From the NCBI GenBank assembly GCA_019873655.1, contig JAIOAU010000010.1, forward strand, positions 22,556 to 86,555: DNA of 64,000 nucleotides. Reading direction: 5' to 3'. The DNA comes from Chloroflexota bacterium (GTDB lineage: Bacteria; Chloroflexota; Anaerolineae; Anaerolineales; Villigracilaceae). Shown piece by piece: positions 27,042 through 36,403 of the stretch. The notes beneath the pieces were generated by a model. That model was not told the origin of the DNA. It did no database searches and was given only the letters and a program-made list of their open reading frames with translations. The position numbers and the translations under genes are program-made. Each line of letters begins with the position of its first letter. Within the stretch, counting starts at the first letter, position 1.

Positions 27042-27838
27042 ACCCATCGGGAAAGATTCTGATCATTGACGACGAACTGAGTTTGCGTCAGACGCTCACC
27101 CGTATCCTGCGGCAGGCTGGTTTTGAAGTCACCAGCGCCGAAAGCGGAGAGCAGGGTTTAGCCTTCCTGCAGACCACCGAATTCGACCTGGTTTATCTGG
27201 ACATCCGCATGCCGGGCATGGGGGGCTTGGACGTGTTGCAGGCCATTCACGAGTCCCGTCCGGCGCTGCCGGTGGTGCTCTTTACCGCCCAGCCCGACCT
27301 GAGTTCTGCCCTCGAGGCGTTGCGGCGCGGCGCCAGCGACTACCTCTTGAAGCCTTTGCGGCCGGAGGTCATCATCGAGAGGACGCGCGCCATCCTCGCG
27401 GCCCAATCCCGCGAACGCCGCAAGCGCGAAATCCAGGCCCAAATCGAGGCCTTGCAGGCCGAACTCAAGAGCCTGGAAGAAGGATCGGCGGCTAACGCTT
27501 CCGTCGAGCGCGGCTTCCCTGCCGCCGAACGCTTCCTCAAACGCGGCGACCTGGTGCTCGACCTGCATACCCGCCGCCTGTCGATCGGCGACCGGCTCAT
27601 TAACCTGCCTCCTACCTCTTTCGATTATTTGGTCGTCCTTGCCCGCCACGCTCCGCAGGTGGTGGATTACCAGACGCTGGTTGCCGAGGCGCAGGGCTAT
27701 CAGGCCGAGGGGCGCGAAGCCCAAGAACTGGCCAAATGGCATATCCATCACATCCGCCAGGCAATCGAGCCGGATGCGCGTACGCCCACCTATCTTTTCA
27801 ACGTGCGCGGCGTCGGATACCGGCTGATTGCCGACTGA
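27038..27838 (+). CDS. OmpR/PhoB-type response regulator
   Basis: DNA-binding partner of the preceding kinase. Start set at ATG 27038 in an AGGAGGCATGA context that overlaps the kinase stop (266 residues). Receiver domain: IIDDELSLRQTL, phospho-acceptor Asp55 in LVYLDIRMPGMGGL, then Thr in FTA and Lys in YLLKPLRPE. A coiled linker with charged repeats (about 125-155) leads to a C-terminal winged helix (LPPTSFDYLVVLARHAPQVV; IRQAIEPDARTPTYLFNVRG; VGYRL). Ended by a clear terminator. Confidence 0.93.
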   Translation: MNPSGKILIIDDELSLRQTLTRILRQAGFEVTSAESGEQGLAFLQTTEFDLVYLDIRMPGMGGLDVLQAIHESRPALPVVLFTAQPDLSSALEALRRGASDYLLKPLRPEVIIERTRAILAAQSRERRKREIQAQIEALQAELKSLEEGSAANASVERGFPAAERFLKRGDLVLDLHTRRLSIGDRLINLPPTSFDYLVVLARHAPQVVDYQTLVAEAQGYQAEGREAQELAKWHIHHIRQAIEPDARTPTYLFNVRGVGYRLIAD

Positions 27839-27859
27839 CTCTCACCGTTGTTTTGACAG

Positions 27860-27898
27860 GAACCCGTTCCTCGACAAAGGAACGGGTTCTTGTTCTTT
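27860..27898 (+). terminator. Intrinsic terminator after the kinase-regulator pair
   Basis: GAACCCGTTCCT (27860-27871) and AGGAACGGGTTC (27878-27889) form a perfect 12-bp stem with a CGACAA loop, followed by TTGTTCTTT. It separates the first two-component pair from the rest of the signalling genes. Confidence 0.85.
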
Positions 27899-27968
27899 CA
27901 ACTTTTGCCAACCAATCCCTGTCTCTTCCTATCCGATGACAAACCGGCTTCGAGAGAAAATATAACCG

Positions 27969-29690
27969 ATGCAAAACTCATTCTCTTCCTCGACATCTCC
28001 TCGATTCCGTGTTCTGATTGTGGATGACCATCCCCATACAGCCGCCACCCTGGCGCGGGCGATTGCCTCTCTTGGGCCAAGCATCGAGGTGATTGCCGCG
28101 GAGAGCGGCGAAGCCGCCTTGAAACTCGTGCAGGACAAGGGGGTGGATATCCTCATCACCGACATGGTGATGCCGGGCATCAACGGATTGGAACTGATCG
28201 AAAAACTGCAGTCCCATCCGGCTGGCCGCCCGGCGTTCAATGTGCTGATCACTGCTTTCGACGTCCCCGGCTTGAAAGAGACCGCCCGCCGTTTGAAAGT
28301 CAGCGAGGTCTTGATCAAACCCGTCCGGCCGGAGCATCTTCGCCAGTTCGTGTCCAGAGCCATTGAAGGCCTGGGACATGCTCTTCCCCCTCAACCTTCG
28401 GAGGCCAAGACGCCGCTCAAGATTTTGATCGCCGATGACCTGCCCGATAATGTGGCGCTATTGAAGCGGTATTTGGAGAACGAGGGATATGTATGCCTCA
28501 CGGCAGCGGATGGCGACCAGGTCCTGGCCCAAATGCGCAGCGAGCAGCCGGACCTGGTGCTGCTGGACGTCAACATGCCGGTCAAGGACGGATTCGAGGC
28601 CCTTCAGGAGATTCGCTCCGACCCGGCGATCGGTCATATCCCGGTCATCATTCTGACGGCCGCCCGCCTCGACCCGGTGGACATGCAATCGGCCCTCAAC
28701 ATGGGCGCTGACGACTACGTCACCAAGCCCTTCGATCGCCGCGAACTCCTCGCCCGCATTCGGACGCGTCTGCGCGTCAAGGAGGCCGAAGACCTGCTCC
28801 GCCGCCGCAACCGGGAACTCAGCCTGTTGCCCGAGATCGGTCGCGAACTCAGCGCCCGCCTGGACATGGACGAACTGACCGATGTCATTCTGCGCCGCAC
28901 CGTGGAAACCCTGGGGGCGCTGCTCGGGCACATCTGCGTCCTGGCGACGCGGCCTCCGCTTCACAAGACCTATCGCTTTCTTGCCGGCAACGGGTCGCAA
29001 GTGGAGATCCCCGAAGCGTTTCTGGATGAGATTCTCGAGCAAAGCGAAAAATCTCGTCAGGGGTTCATTTTCGACGATGTTCTCAAGGATGAACGCTGGC
29101 AGGCGGGGGTGGAGAACCCCATCCGCTCGATTGTGGTCGTTCCCATGCTCGGCCGTTTCAGTTTCCTGGGCGCGCTCGTCCTTGCTCATGAACGGGAGAG
29201 GTATTTCGAAGTCGAACACGAATTGTTGTTGCAAGCCATTGCCAGTCAGGCGGCCATCGCCTTGGAAAACATACAACTCCATGCCAGCCTATTCGGCGAC
29301 CAACTCGATGCCTTGTTATTCATGAGGGGCCGCTTTCATGCAGTCCTGCTGATTGACGAGAACAATGGCCTTCGTTGGGCTTACTCGACGCGGCAAGACC
29401 TGGTTATCGATTCCCGGCTGGTGGATCAGACGTTCAAAACCTCCGACGGTTATGTCCCCCTGAGCCGCTTGTTCGAGGAAGCGCGGGCCAGCGGCAATGC
29501 CCTTGCGGGCGCGATGGACTGGCCGGATGGGCGCGCTTTCCGTGCTTTGATCCTGCCTTCCGAAGGAGATCAAGTGCTGATTCTCTTGAAAGAGTCGTTC
29601 CCGGAGGAAGAGAAGTTCGACCGTGAAAAAGGCATTGCCGATTCTGGCTTCTCTCACTCCCTCGATGATGCTTCTGCTATCCGCACCTGA
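27969..29690 (+). CDS. Dual-receiver response regulator with GAF domain and unknown C-terminal region
   Basis: A 573-residue cytoplasmic protein. Receiver 1 spans about 13-130 (LIVDDHPHTAATLARAI; Asp65 in ILITDMVMPGINGL; Lys in VLIKPVRPEH). Receiver 2 spans about 150-270 (ILIADDLPDNVALLKRYL; Asp200 in LVLLDVNMPVKDGF; YVTKPFDRREL). A GAF domain follows at about 285-435. The last 130 residues (from FGDQLDALLFMRG) look like a degenerate roadblock or PAS-size unit that I cannot assign. There is no DNA-binding, GGDEF or kinase domain, so it may integrate two phospho-signals and act through protein contact. Confidence 0.85.
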   Translation: MQNSFSSSTSPRFRVLIVDDHPHTAATLARAIASLGPSIEVIAAESGEAALKLVQDKGVDILITDMVMPGINGLELIEKLQSHPAGRPAFNVLITAFDVPGLKETARRLKVSEVLIKPVRPEHLRQFVSRAIEGLGHALPPQPSEAKTPLKILIADDLPDNVALLKRYLENEGYVCLTAADGDQVLAQMRSEQPDLVLLDVNMPVKDGFEALQEIRSDPAIGHIPVIILTAARLDPVDMQSALNMGADDYVTKPFDRRELLARIRTRLRVKEAEDLLRRRNRELSLLPEIGRELSARLDMDELTDVILRRTVETLGALLGHICVLATRPPLHKTYRFLAGNGSQVEIPEAFLDEILEQSEKSRQGFIFDDVLKDERWQAGVENPIRSIVVVPMLGRFSFLGALVLAHERERYFEVEHELLLQAIASQAAIALENIQLHASLFGDQLDALLFMRGRFHAVLLIDENNGLRWAYSTRQDLVIDSRLVDQTFKTSDGYVPLSRLFEEARASGNALAGAMDWPDGRAFRALILPSEGDQVLILLKESFPEEEKFDREKGIADSGFSHSLDDASAIRT

Positions 29691-29754
29691 ATATAGACGA
29701 TTCTTTCGTTCTTTCGCTCGGACCGTTATTTCTGGATAAGAAAAGGAGAAAAAC

Positions 29755-30729
29755 ATGTTGCTCAAACGTTTCGCGCTCTTGCTGCTTGTCCTTGGCCTCT
29801 TGCTCTCTGGCTGTCAAAGTGAGCCGCAGACCAAAACATACACCATCGCTGTCATGGTCGAACTTCCCTGGCTGGAAGGAATCTACCATTACTTCAAAGA
29901 AGCCATGACGGAGATGGGGTATGTGGAGGGCGTCAATGTTACCTACATCTACGAACCTACCTTTGGGCCTGACCAGGCTGCTTTTAACCAGGAAGCCGAA
30001 CGCTTGATGGCGTACGATCCCGATCTGTTCTTCACGGTGGGTACGATGACCACCCGGGCCGCCAAAGAAGCGGTGACGGGAACGGATATCCCGGTTGTGT
30101 TCACGCCAGTCATCAATGTGATGAACGAGGGCCTTGTGGACAGCCTTTCTCGTCCTGGCGGCAATGTGACCGGCGTCCAAATCATCGACCAGTCGCCGAA
30201 AGGCTTGGAATGGGCGATTCGGATAGTTCCCGACGCACAAAACGTGTATATCCCTCATAATCCGGCGGATCCGATCACGGCCGGGATTATGGAGGGCCTT
30301 CTGGAGGCGATTCCTGCTCTGGGGGTCAATTTGCTGCCCAGCGAGGTCGCCACGGTAGAGGAAATGGTCTCCAGGGTGGCGACTTTGCCGGAGCACACGA
30401 TCATTTATGTCGTTTCGCCCATTTCCAGCCTGGAGGGCGGAGTCGAACAACTCGGTCAGGCCGCCCTGCAATACAGAGTTCCTCTGATCACTTGCAACCG
30501 GGATATTAATGAGCCGCCTTTTTCGATTGCCAACTATTCGGTCTCGACTCGAGAGGAGGCCAGGCAGGGCGCCCGTATGGTAGACCGGATTCTGCGAGGC
30601 GCGAACCCGGCTGATACGCCGGTCGAAACCGCGGAATACTTCCTGACGATTCACCTTGGACATGCGGAACAGATCGGCCTTCAGATTCCCGATTCGGTGT
30701 TGAATCAGGCCAACGAAATCATTCGCTAG
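29755..30729 (+). CDS. ABC-type substrate-binding lipoprotein (TrpX/ABC_sub_bind family)
   Basis: A 324-residue exported protein with a lipobox (LLLSGC, Cys20) after a hydrophobic signal. The mature part has the two-lobed binding-protein pattern of the family: YTIAVMVELPWLEGIYHYFK, LFFTVGTMTTRAAKEAVTG, IPVVFTPVINVMNEGLVDSL, RPGGNVTGVQ, and AEYFLTIHLGHAEQIGLQIP at the end. Relatives bind aromatic or other amino-acid-like ligands for ABC importers, but no permease or ATPase gene lies near. Set among sensor genes, it may deliver ligand to a sensor instead. Confidence 0.88.
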   Translation: MLLKRFALLLLVLGLLLSGCQSEPQTKTYTIAVMVELPWLEGIYHYFKEAMTEMGYVEGVNVTYIYEPTFGPDQAAFNQEAERLMAYDPDLFFTVGTMTTRAAKEAVTGTDIPVVFTPVINVMNEGLVDSLSRPGGNVTGVQIIDQSPKGLEWAIRIVPDAQNVYIPHNPADPITAGIMEGLLEAIPALGVNLLPSEVATVEEMVSRVATLPEHTIIYVVSPISSLEGGVEQLGQAALQYRVPLITCNRDINEPPFSIANYSVSTREEARQGARMVDRILRGANPADTPVETAEYFLTIHLGHAEQIGLQIPDSVLNQANEIIR

Positions 30730-30737
30730 ATCAACCT

Positions 30738-30774
30738 CCTCGGCTTCCAGAAAGCCATTTTCTGGAAGCCGAGG
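30738..30774 (+). terminator. Strong hairpin after the binding-protein gene
   Basis: CCTCGGCTTCCAGAAA (30738-30753) and TTTCTGGAAGCCGAGG (30759-30774) form a perfect 16-bp stem with a five-base loop. No T-run follows, so it may protect the upstream mRNA or act as a weak terminator. Confidence 0.6.
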
Positions 30775-30846
30775 CCTAGTCGGGAATGGATAACGAAGTC
30801 TCTCTCGATAGACTATGAAGGATTGTACTGAGAAGCAAGGAGTTGG

Positions 30847-32580
30847 ATGATTATGAGAAAAAGTTTGCGCATTCGATTGGCGGTCTACTTCATTGCGCTG
30901 GTGTTGGTCCCATTGCTCGTTGTGGGGGCGATCGGCACCTGGCAGACCTATCGGACGCAAAGCCGTCAGGCGCTGGAGGCGCAAAATCAAACTGCCCAGC
31001 GCGTTTCCGAACAGGTCAAGAGTTTCATCCAGGAACGAGAGAATGAACTTCGCATTCTTACGGATGTCAGCGGCTTCGCGTTCGCTTCTCGCGATCAGCA
31101 GTCGGACATGCTCTCGACCCTCTTCTCCAGGCAAATCGTCTATGAGGAACTTATCCTGGTGAACAGCGCCGGCAGAGAATTGATTTATCTTTCCAGAAAC
31201 AGAATCATTCCCGACGACGAATTGTCTCGCCGTGTTGGGATGGATGAATACGAACAGCCGCGTTCCACCGGCCAAACGTATTTCAGCCCGGTCTCCTTCG
31301 ATCCTGCAACGGGCGAGCCCTCTATGATGATTGCTGTCCCGGTCCAGGATTTGCGTTCTGGCAATCTCCTCTATGTGCTGATTGCCAAATTCCGTTTCAA
31401 ACCGGTGTGGGACATCATGGCTCAGGCCGATGTGATTGGCAGCAGCGTGGTTTACATGACCGATAACAACTTCTACGTTGTTGCTCATCCCAACCCCTCT
31501 GTCGTTCTGCAGAGAACGCAAGTCAATCCACCGCCTGTCAACTCTTTTACCACGGGTTTGAGCGGCGGCAATGTTGCCATGGCGCGCGTCGAAATTCGCT
31601 TCAACCAGCAGGTATTCCATGTGTTTGCCGAACAACCTGCTGCTGAAGCCCTCTCGCTGGCCATCAACAACATTATCCTTACTGCAAGCGCTACCCTGGC
31701 AGCCATGATTTTGGCTGTTGTCGTGGGCGTGCTTGCGGCGCGCCAGATTACCACTCCCATCGGCGAACTTGCCGAGGCGGCGCGCCTCATTACCGCTGGC
31801 GATTTGACGCGCGAGGCGCGCGTGGCTTCTCAAGACGAAATCGGTTTCCTCGCCAACGCGTTCAACAGCATGACGGTGCAGTTGCGCGGCCTGATCGAGA
31901 ACCTGGAACAGCGCGTCGCCGACCGCACCAAGGCTCTGGCTACCTCCACCGAGGTCAGCCGCCGCCTGTCCACCATTCTGGATGAGAAGCAATTGGTGAA
32001 AGAAGTGGTCGAGCAGGTGAAAAACGCTTTCAATTACTACCATGCTCACATTTACTTTTTCGATGAAGCGGGCGAGGAACTCATCATGGCAGGCGGCACG
32101 GGCGAGGCCGGGCAGACGATGCTGGCGCGCGGCCACAAGATTCCCAAAGGCAAGGGCCTGGTCGGCCGCGCCGCCGAGACCAATATGCCGGTCCTGGTTC
32201 CGGATACCGCCCAGGACCCAGACTGGCTGCCCAACCCTCTCTTGCCCGAGACGAAGTCCGAGGTGGCTGTTCCCATTTCGATTGGTGAACAGGTGCTGGG
32301 AGTCTTGGATGTACAGCAAAATATCGTCAACGGCTTGACGAACGACGATGTCAGTCTGTTGCAGTCCATCGCCAACCAGGTGGCCATTGCCGCCCGCAAC
32401 GCTCGTTCCTTCACAGAAGCCCAGCGGCGCGCCGAACGCGAGGCCTTGATAGCCTCGATTAGTCAGAAAATCAGCGAGGCCACCACCGTGGATAAGGCCT
32501 TGCAGGTAGCCGTCCGCGAACTGGGACAGGCGCTCGGGGCGCAGAGTACACGCGTGACCCTTCGCGCCAGCAAGTCTTGA
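30847..32580 (+). CDS. Transmembrane dCache-HAMP-GAF protein without output domain
   Basis: A 577-residue sensor half. TM1 at about 12-32, an extracytoplasmic domain of about 240 residues with Cache-like features ([40 protein letters not shown]), TM2 at about 279-298, HAMP ([20 protein letters not shown]) and one GAF (about 380-530) with the [18 protein letters not shown] signature. It then stops after a short helix; no kinase, methyl-accepting or cyclase domain is present. It must therefore pass its signal to another protein, plausibly the kinase at 33274. An alternative ATG is at 30853. Confidence 0.85.
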   Translation: MIMRKSLRIRLAVYFIALVLVPLLVVGAIGTWQTYRTQSRQALEAQNQTAQRVSEQVKSFIQERENELRILTDVSGFAFASRDQQSDMLSTLFSRQIVYEELILVNSAGRELIYLSRNRIIPDDELSRRVGMDEYEQPRSTGQTYFSPVSFDPATGEPSMMIAVPVQDLRSGNLLYVLIAKFRFKPVWDIMAQADVIGSSVVYMTDNNFYVVAHPNPSVVLQRTQVNPPPVNSFTTGLSGGNVAMARVEIRFNQQVFHVFAEQPAAEALSLAINNIILTASATLAAMILAVVVGVLAARQITTPIGELAEAARLITAGDLTREARVASQDEIGFLANAFNSMTVQLRGLIENLEQRVADRTKALATSTEVSRRLSTILDEKQLVKEVVEQVKNAFNYYHAHIYFFDEAGEELIMAGGTGEAGQTMLARGHKIPKGKGLVGRAAETNMPVLVPDTAQDPDWLPNPLLPETKSEVAVPISIGEQVLGVLDVQQNIVNGLTNDDVSLLQSIANQVAIAARNARSFTEAQRRAEREALIASISQKISEATTVDKALQVAVRELGQALGAQSTRVTLRASKS

Positions 32581-32631
32581 TGTTGAAAATCTGAGAAGCA
32601 CCAACCTTGTCAACCAAAAAGGAGAGATGAA

Positions 32632-33156
32632 ATGAACAAGTATGTGAAAATCGTTCTCGTCGCCCTAGCCTTTGGCGCAATTGCTTTGGGCATCGTTTTG
32701 GCTGGTTTCACCATTCCGCTCAGCACAGGCATCGTCACCGACCCGCGCGAAATCTTTGTGACGATCGGCGCGGCCCTCACTGGGCCTATCGGGGCGCTCA
32801 TCATTGGCTTCATGGCGGGCATTGCCGAGCCGGGCGGCATTCCCCTGGCCAGTCTGTTGGCTCACCTGGCAGGGACCCTGTGGATGGGCTTTGCCTACAA
32901 AAAACTCGTCTATGAGCGCACCACGAAATTGCCGATGCGCCTGCTGGGATGGGCCTTGCTGGTGCTCGTGTATTACTACCTTATTGTGATCCCCGGTTTT
33001 ATCGTTGGCCTTACGCTCTTCTATGGCCTCGAGTCTCCCTGGCAGGTTTTGCTGGAAAGTTATCCTGCGGCCACGCCCGAAGCGTTGATCACGACCGCCG
33101 TTACCACGCTGGCTTTTCTGGCGCTGTCCAAGCAGGTGCAGAAGCCCCTTTGGTGA
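32632..33156 (+). CDS. Small five-helix membrane protein, sensor-module-like
   Basis: A 174-residue protein almost wholly hydrophobic, with about five helices. The stretch FVTIGAALTGPIGALIIGFM resembles the GP-x-x-G-rich helices of 5TM LytS-type sensor modules and of ECF transporter S subunits, and also resembles the N-terminal membrane part of the kinase at 24387. It has no soluble domain. Lying between two sensor genes, it may be a detached ligand-binding membrane unit; transport is the alternative. Ribosome site AAAGGAGAG precedes ATG 32632. Confidence 0.65.
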   Translation: MNKYVKIVLVALAFGAIALGIVLAGFTIPLSTGIVTDPREIFVTIGAALTGPIGALIIGFMAGIAEPGGIPLASLLAHLAGTLWMGFAYKKLVYERTTKLPMRLLGWALLVLVYYYLIVIPGFIVGLTLFYGLESPWQVLLESYPAATPEALITTAVTTLAFLALSKQVQKPLW

Positions 33157-33273
33157 GTTCCAGGCGCTGTGTCTTTGCTCGCCATGAGCGCGGAGACTTG
33201 TCCACCCTCCCTGTAAAGCCGCGCCGGTCAAATCCAGGGATTTGCTAACGTAACGAAAAAGTAGGTGCCTGTT

Positions 33274-36200
33274 ATGAGCCAATTTCGCAGCCCCATTGTG
33301 TGGCGACTCATCCTGTGGTTTTTCCTGCTTTCGCTGGTGCCGGTTGCCATCGTGCTGATTTTCGTTCAGCGAGATGTGCAAGCCTCGGTGCTCGAGCTCC
33401 AGGCTCGCGATGCTCGCAGTCTGGCGCATTTGCTCGCCGACAGAATCGTCGCCGAACCAGGGGCTATGCAGACCATCGTTCAAGAATTTACCGCGCCAGG
33501 TAGAACGGTGTTCGTCTTGGGAGCAGATGGGACCTATCTGGCCCATTCGGACAGCGAGAGAGTTGGACAGAAGGCCAGCAGCGATTTTGCCGACCCCGAA
33601 ACTCTCGACCAAATTCTCTCCAGTCCAGAACTCGCCGCCAATGTGGAACAAACCCAGCAATTGGTCGTTTCGCTCCAGAGGGGGGATATTTTCCTGGTCA
33701 TTCTCGAAAACACCAATCCGACCATCAGCGCGCTGCAGGAACTGTCGGGCAAAGTCACCTTGCGGCTGATTTTTAGCCTCGTTATCACGTCTCTGGTAGG
33801 CGGCGCGGCGGTGCTCACGGTTCTGAATCCCCTGGTCAAATTGTCGGCCTTTGCCAATCAGTTGGGCGAAAACCTGAACGCGCCCCTCGACAAGAGCGAG
33901 TTCGAGGGCGAAATTGCCGCCCTGGCGAACAGCCTGACGGCCATGGCCGAGCGATTGCGGCAATCGTTCAGCAACCTCGAGCAGCGCGTCGCCGACCGCA
34001 CTCACGACCTCGAACTGGCGTCCGAAGTGGGCCGGACGATCACCCAGAAGGTCGCCGATCTCGACGCCATGCTGAGCGAGGCGGTGGAATTGATTCGCGC
34101 CCGCTTTGGCCTGTACTACACGCAAATTTACCTACTCGACCCTAGCCGCCGCGCCCTTGTCCTGCGCGCCGGCACCGGCGAGGTGGGCAAACAACTCTTG
34201 AGCCGCGGCCACCGCCTGGCTGTCGGCCCCGGCTCCCTCAACGGGCGCGCCGTTGCCGAAAACCGGGCCATCATCGTGGCCGATACCGCCGAGAGCGAAA
34301 GTTTCCTGCCCAATCCGCTCCTTCCCAACACCCGTTCCGAAATGGTGGTGCCGCTGGTGATTGCCGATGAAGTCATCGGTGTGCTCGACATGCAGTCCGA
34401 AATTCCTGGCGCCTTGAATGAAACCAACCTGCCCGCTTTCACCGTTCTGGCCGGGCAACTGGCGGTGGCGCTCCAGAACGCCCGTTTGTTTGCTGAAAGC
34501 CGTCAGGTGAGAGAGGAACTCGAAGACAACATCCGCCGCTTTACCGAGGCGGGCTGGCAGGAATTCCTGGACGGCATCGAACACAGTATGAGTCTCGGCT
34601 ACGCCTTCGATCAAGACAAACTGATCGAGTTGACGCCCGAGGAAGAAGACCCTGCTCCCGACGCCCTGCACGTTCCCATTACGGTCGGCGGGGCGACCAT
34701 CGGCGCTCTTCAGGTCGCCGGTGAAAATCGGGACTGGACGCCCGATGAAGCCGAGGTCGTCCAGTCGGCGGCCCGCCAACTGGGCCAGCACATCGAGAGC
34801 CTGCGTCTGCTGGCCCGCGCCGAACGCTACCGGGTCGAGGCGGAAGAAGCCGTCCGCCGCCTGACGCGCGAAGGCTGGGAAGCCTACATGAAAGCCCGCC
34901 GCGAAATGGGCTGGGGCTATGTCTTCGACCTCAACAAGGTGCAGCCGCTCGCTGAGCAGGATGGCAACGGTTCGAAACCGGCCCTCAAGCGCTCCCTGAC
35001 CGTGCGGAACGAACCCGTCGGCGAACTGGCCGTGGAGACCGGCGCGATTTCCGACGAAACGACTCAAATCCTGGAGTCCGTCGCCCAACGATTGAGCATT
35101 CATCTGGAAAATTTGCGCCTCTCCGAACAAAACGAACGGCGCGCCTATAACCTGGCCACCGTTGCGGCGGTCAGCACCACCGCTTCGACCGTGCTCGACC
35201 CCGACGCTTTGCTGCAATCTGTCGTTGACCTTGCCAAGACTCGCTTTGGCCTCTATCACGCTCACATTTACTTGGTGGACGAGAGTTGGAACACTTTGAT
35301 GCTCTCTGCCGGGGCGGGCGAGGTCGGGCGGCAATTGGTCGCTCAACGGCATGCCATTCCGCTCGACGCCGAACGCTCGCTGGTGGCGCGCGCGGCCCGC
35401 GAGCGCGCCGCCGTCATCGTCAACGATGTGCGCGCCGAGCCGGATTTCCTGCCCAACCCGCTGCTCCCCGAAACCCGCTCGGAAATGGCCGTCCCCATGA
35501 TCGTCGGCGATAAAGTCCTGGGCGTGTTCGACGTGCAGTCGGACTTACTCGATCACTTCACCGAAGAGGATGCCAATATCTACACCACCCTGGCCTCGCA
35601 GGTCGGCGTCGCCTTGCAGAACGCCCGTCTGTACGCCGCCCAGACGGCCACCGTCGCCCAGTTGCGTGAACTCGACCGCCTCAAGTCCTCCTTCCTGGCC
35701 AACATGTCGCACGAACTGCGCACGCCGCTCAACTCGATTCTCGGTTTTGCCGATGTCATCCTCGAAGGATTGGACGGCCCGCTGACGGAGAACATGACCA
35801 CCGACCTGAAACTCATCCAGAAGAACGGCCAGCACCTGCTCCACCTCATCAACGACGTGCTCGACATGGCCAAGATCGAAGCCGGCCGCATGAACCTGGT
35901 CGTCGAACGCTTCTCCCTCTACGAAATCCTTGAGGAAGTGACCAGCATCACCTCTCCCCTGGCCAGCGAGAAGAATCTGGCCCTCTACATCGAACCCGAT
36001 ACGGACAAGACCGTCGAAGTCACCGCCGACCGGACGCGCCTGCGTCAGGTGATGCTCAACCTGGTCAACAACGCCATCAAATTCACCGAACAGGGCAGCA
36101 TTGCCATCTCTGCCCGGCGCCAGGACGACCACGTTCTGATTCGGGTCAAAGATACCGGCATCGGCATCGCTCCGCACCAGATCGAGGCCATCTTCCAGGA

Positions 36201-36402
36201 ATTCGTCCAGGTGGACACGTCCACCACCCGCAAAGTGGGCGGCACCGGCCTGGGCCTGCCTATCAGCCGACGGTTGATCGAAATGCACGGCGGCAAACTG
36301 TGGGCCGAGAGCACCGGCGTCCCCGGCGAAGGTTCGACCTTCTACGTCCTCCTGCCCCTCGAGGCCCGCATCAGCGAGCCGCAGGAGAAAATGGAGAAGT
36401 AA
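33274..36402 (+). CDS. Membrane multi-GAF sensor histidine kinase
   Basis: A large kinase of 1042 residues from ATG 33274 (TAGGTG seven bases before); a GTG start nine bases upstream is possible. TM1 about 8-28, an extracytoplasmic domain to about 165, TM2 about 166-190, HAMP, then GAF 1 with FLPNPLLPNTRSEMVVPL. Next come two degenerate GAF-like repeats that share a RLTREGWEAYM-type opening and a RLSIHLENLRL-type ending, and a last GAF with [18 protein letters not shown]. The kinase core has NMSHELRTPLNSILGF (His813), MLNLVNNAIKFTEQGSI, VKDTGIGIAP and GGTGLGLPIS. The next gene starts one base after its stop region, so kinase and receiver-fused enzyme are co-expressed. Confidence 0.93.
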   Translation: MSQFRSPIVWRLILWFFLLSLVPVAIVLIFVQRDVQASVLELQARDARSLAHLLADRIVAEPGAMQTIVQEFTAPGRTVFVLGADGTYLAHSDSERVGQKASSDFADPETLDQILSSPELAANVEQTQQLVVSLQRGDIFLVILENTNPTISALQELSGKVTLRLIFSLVITSLVGGAAVLTVLNPLVKLSAFANQLGENLNAPLDKSEFEGEIAALANSLTAMAERLRQSFSNLEQRVADRTHDLELASEVGRTITQKVADLDAMLSEAVELIRARFGLYYTQIYLLDPSRRALVLRAGTGEVGKQLLSRGHRLAVGPGSLNGRAVAENRAIIVADTAESESFLPNPLLPNTRSEMVVPLVIADEVIGVLDMQSEIPGALNETNLPAFTVLAGQLAVALQNARLFAESRQVREELEDNIRRFTEAGWQEFLDGIEHSMSLGYAFDQDKLIELTPEEEDPAPDALHVPITVGGATIGALQVAGENRDWTPDEAEVVQSAARQLGQHIESLRLLARAERYRVEAEEAVRRLTREGWEAYMKARREMGWGYVFDLNKVQPLAEQDGNGSKPALKRSLTVRNEPVGELAVETGAISDETTQILESVAQRLSIHLENLRLSEQNERRAYNLATVAAVSTTASTVLDPDALLQSVVDLAKTRFGLYHAHIYLVDESWNTLMLSAGAGEVGRQLVAQRHAIPLDAERSLVARAARERAAVIVNDVRAEPDFLPNPLLPETRSEMAVPMIVGDKVLGVFDVQSDLLDHFTEEDANIYTTLASQVGVALQNARLYAAQTATVAQLRELDRLKSSFLANMSHELRTPLNSILGFADVILEGLDGPLTENMTTDLKLIQKNGQHLLHLINDVLDMAKIEAGRMNLVVERFSLYEILEEVTSITSPLASEKNLALYIEPDTDKTVEVTADRTRLRQVMLNLVNNAIKFTEQGSIAISARRQDDHVLIRVKDTGIGIAPHQIEAIFQEFVQVDTSTTRKVGGTGLGLPISRRLIEMHGGKLWAESTGVPGEGSTFYVLLPLEARISEPQEKMEK

Positions 36403-36403
36403 G

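Noticed and set aside
29677..32613. Minus-strand open frame of 978 codons opposite the binding-protein and sensor genes
   Set aside because: Antisense shadow of two convincing plus-strand genes with clear domains; no motif or ribosome site.
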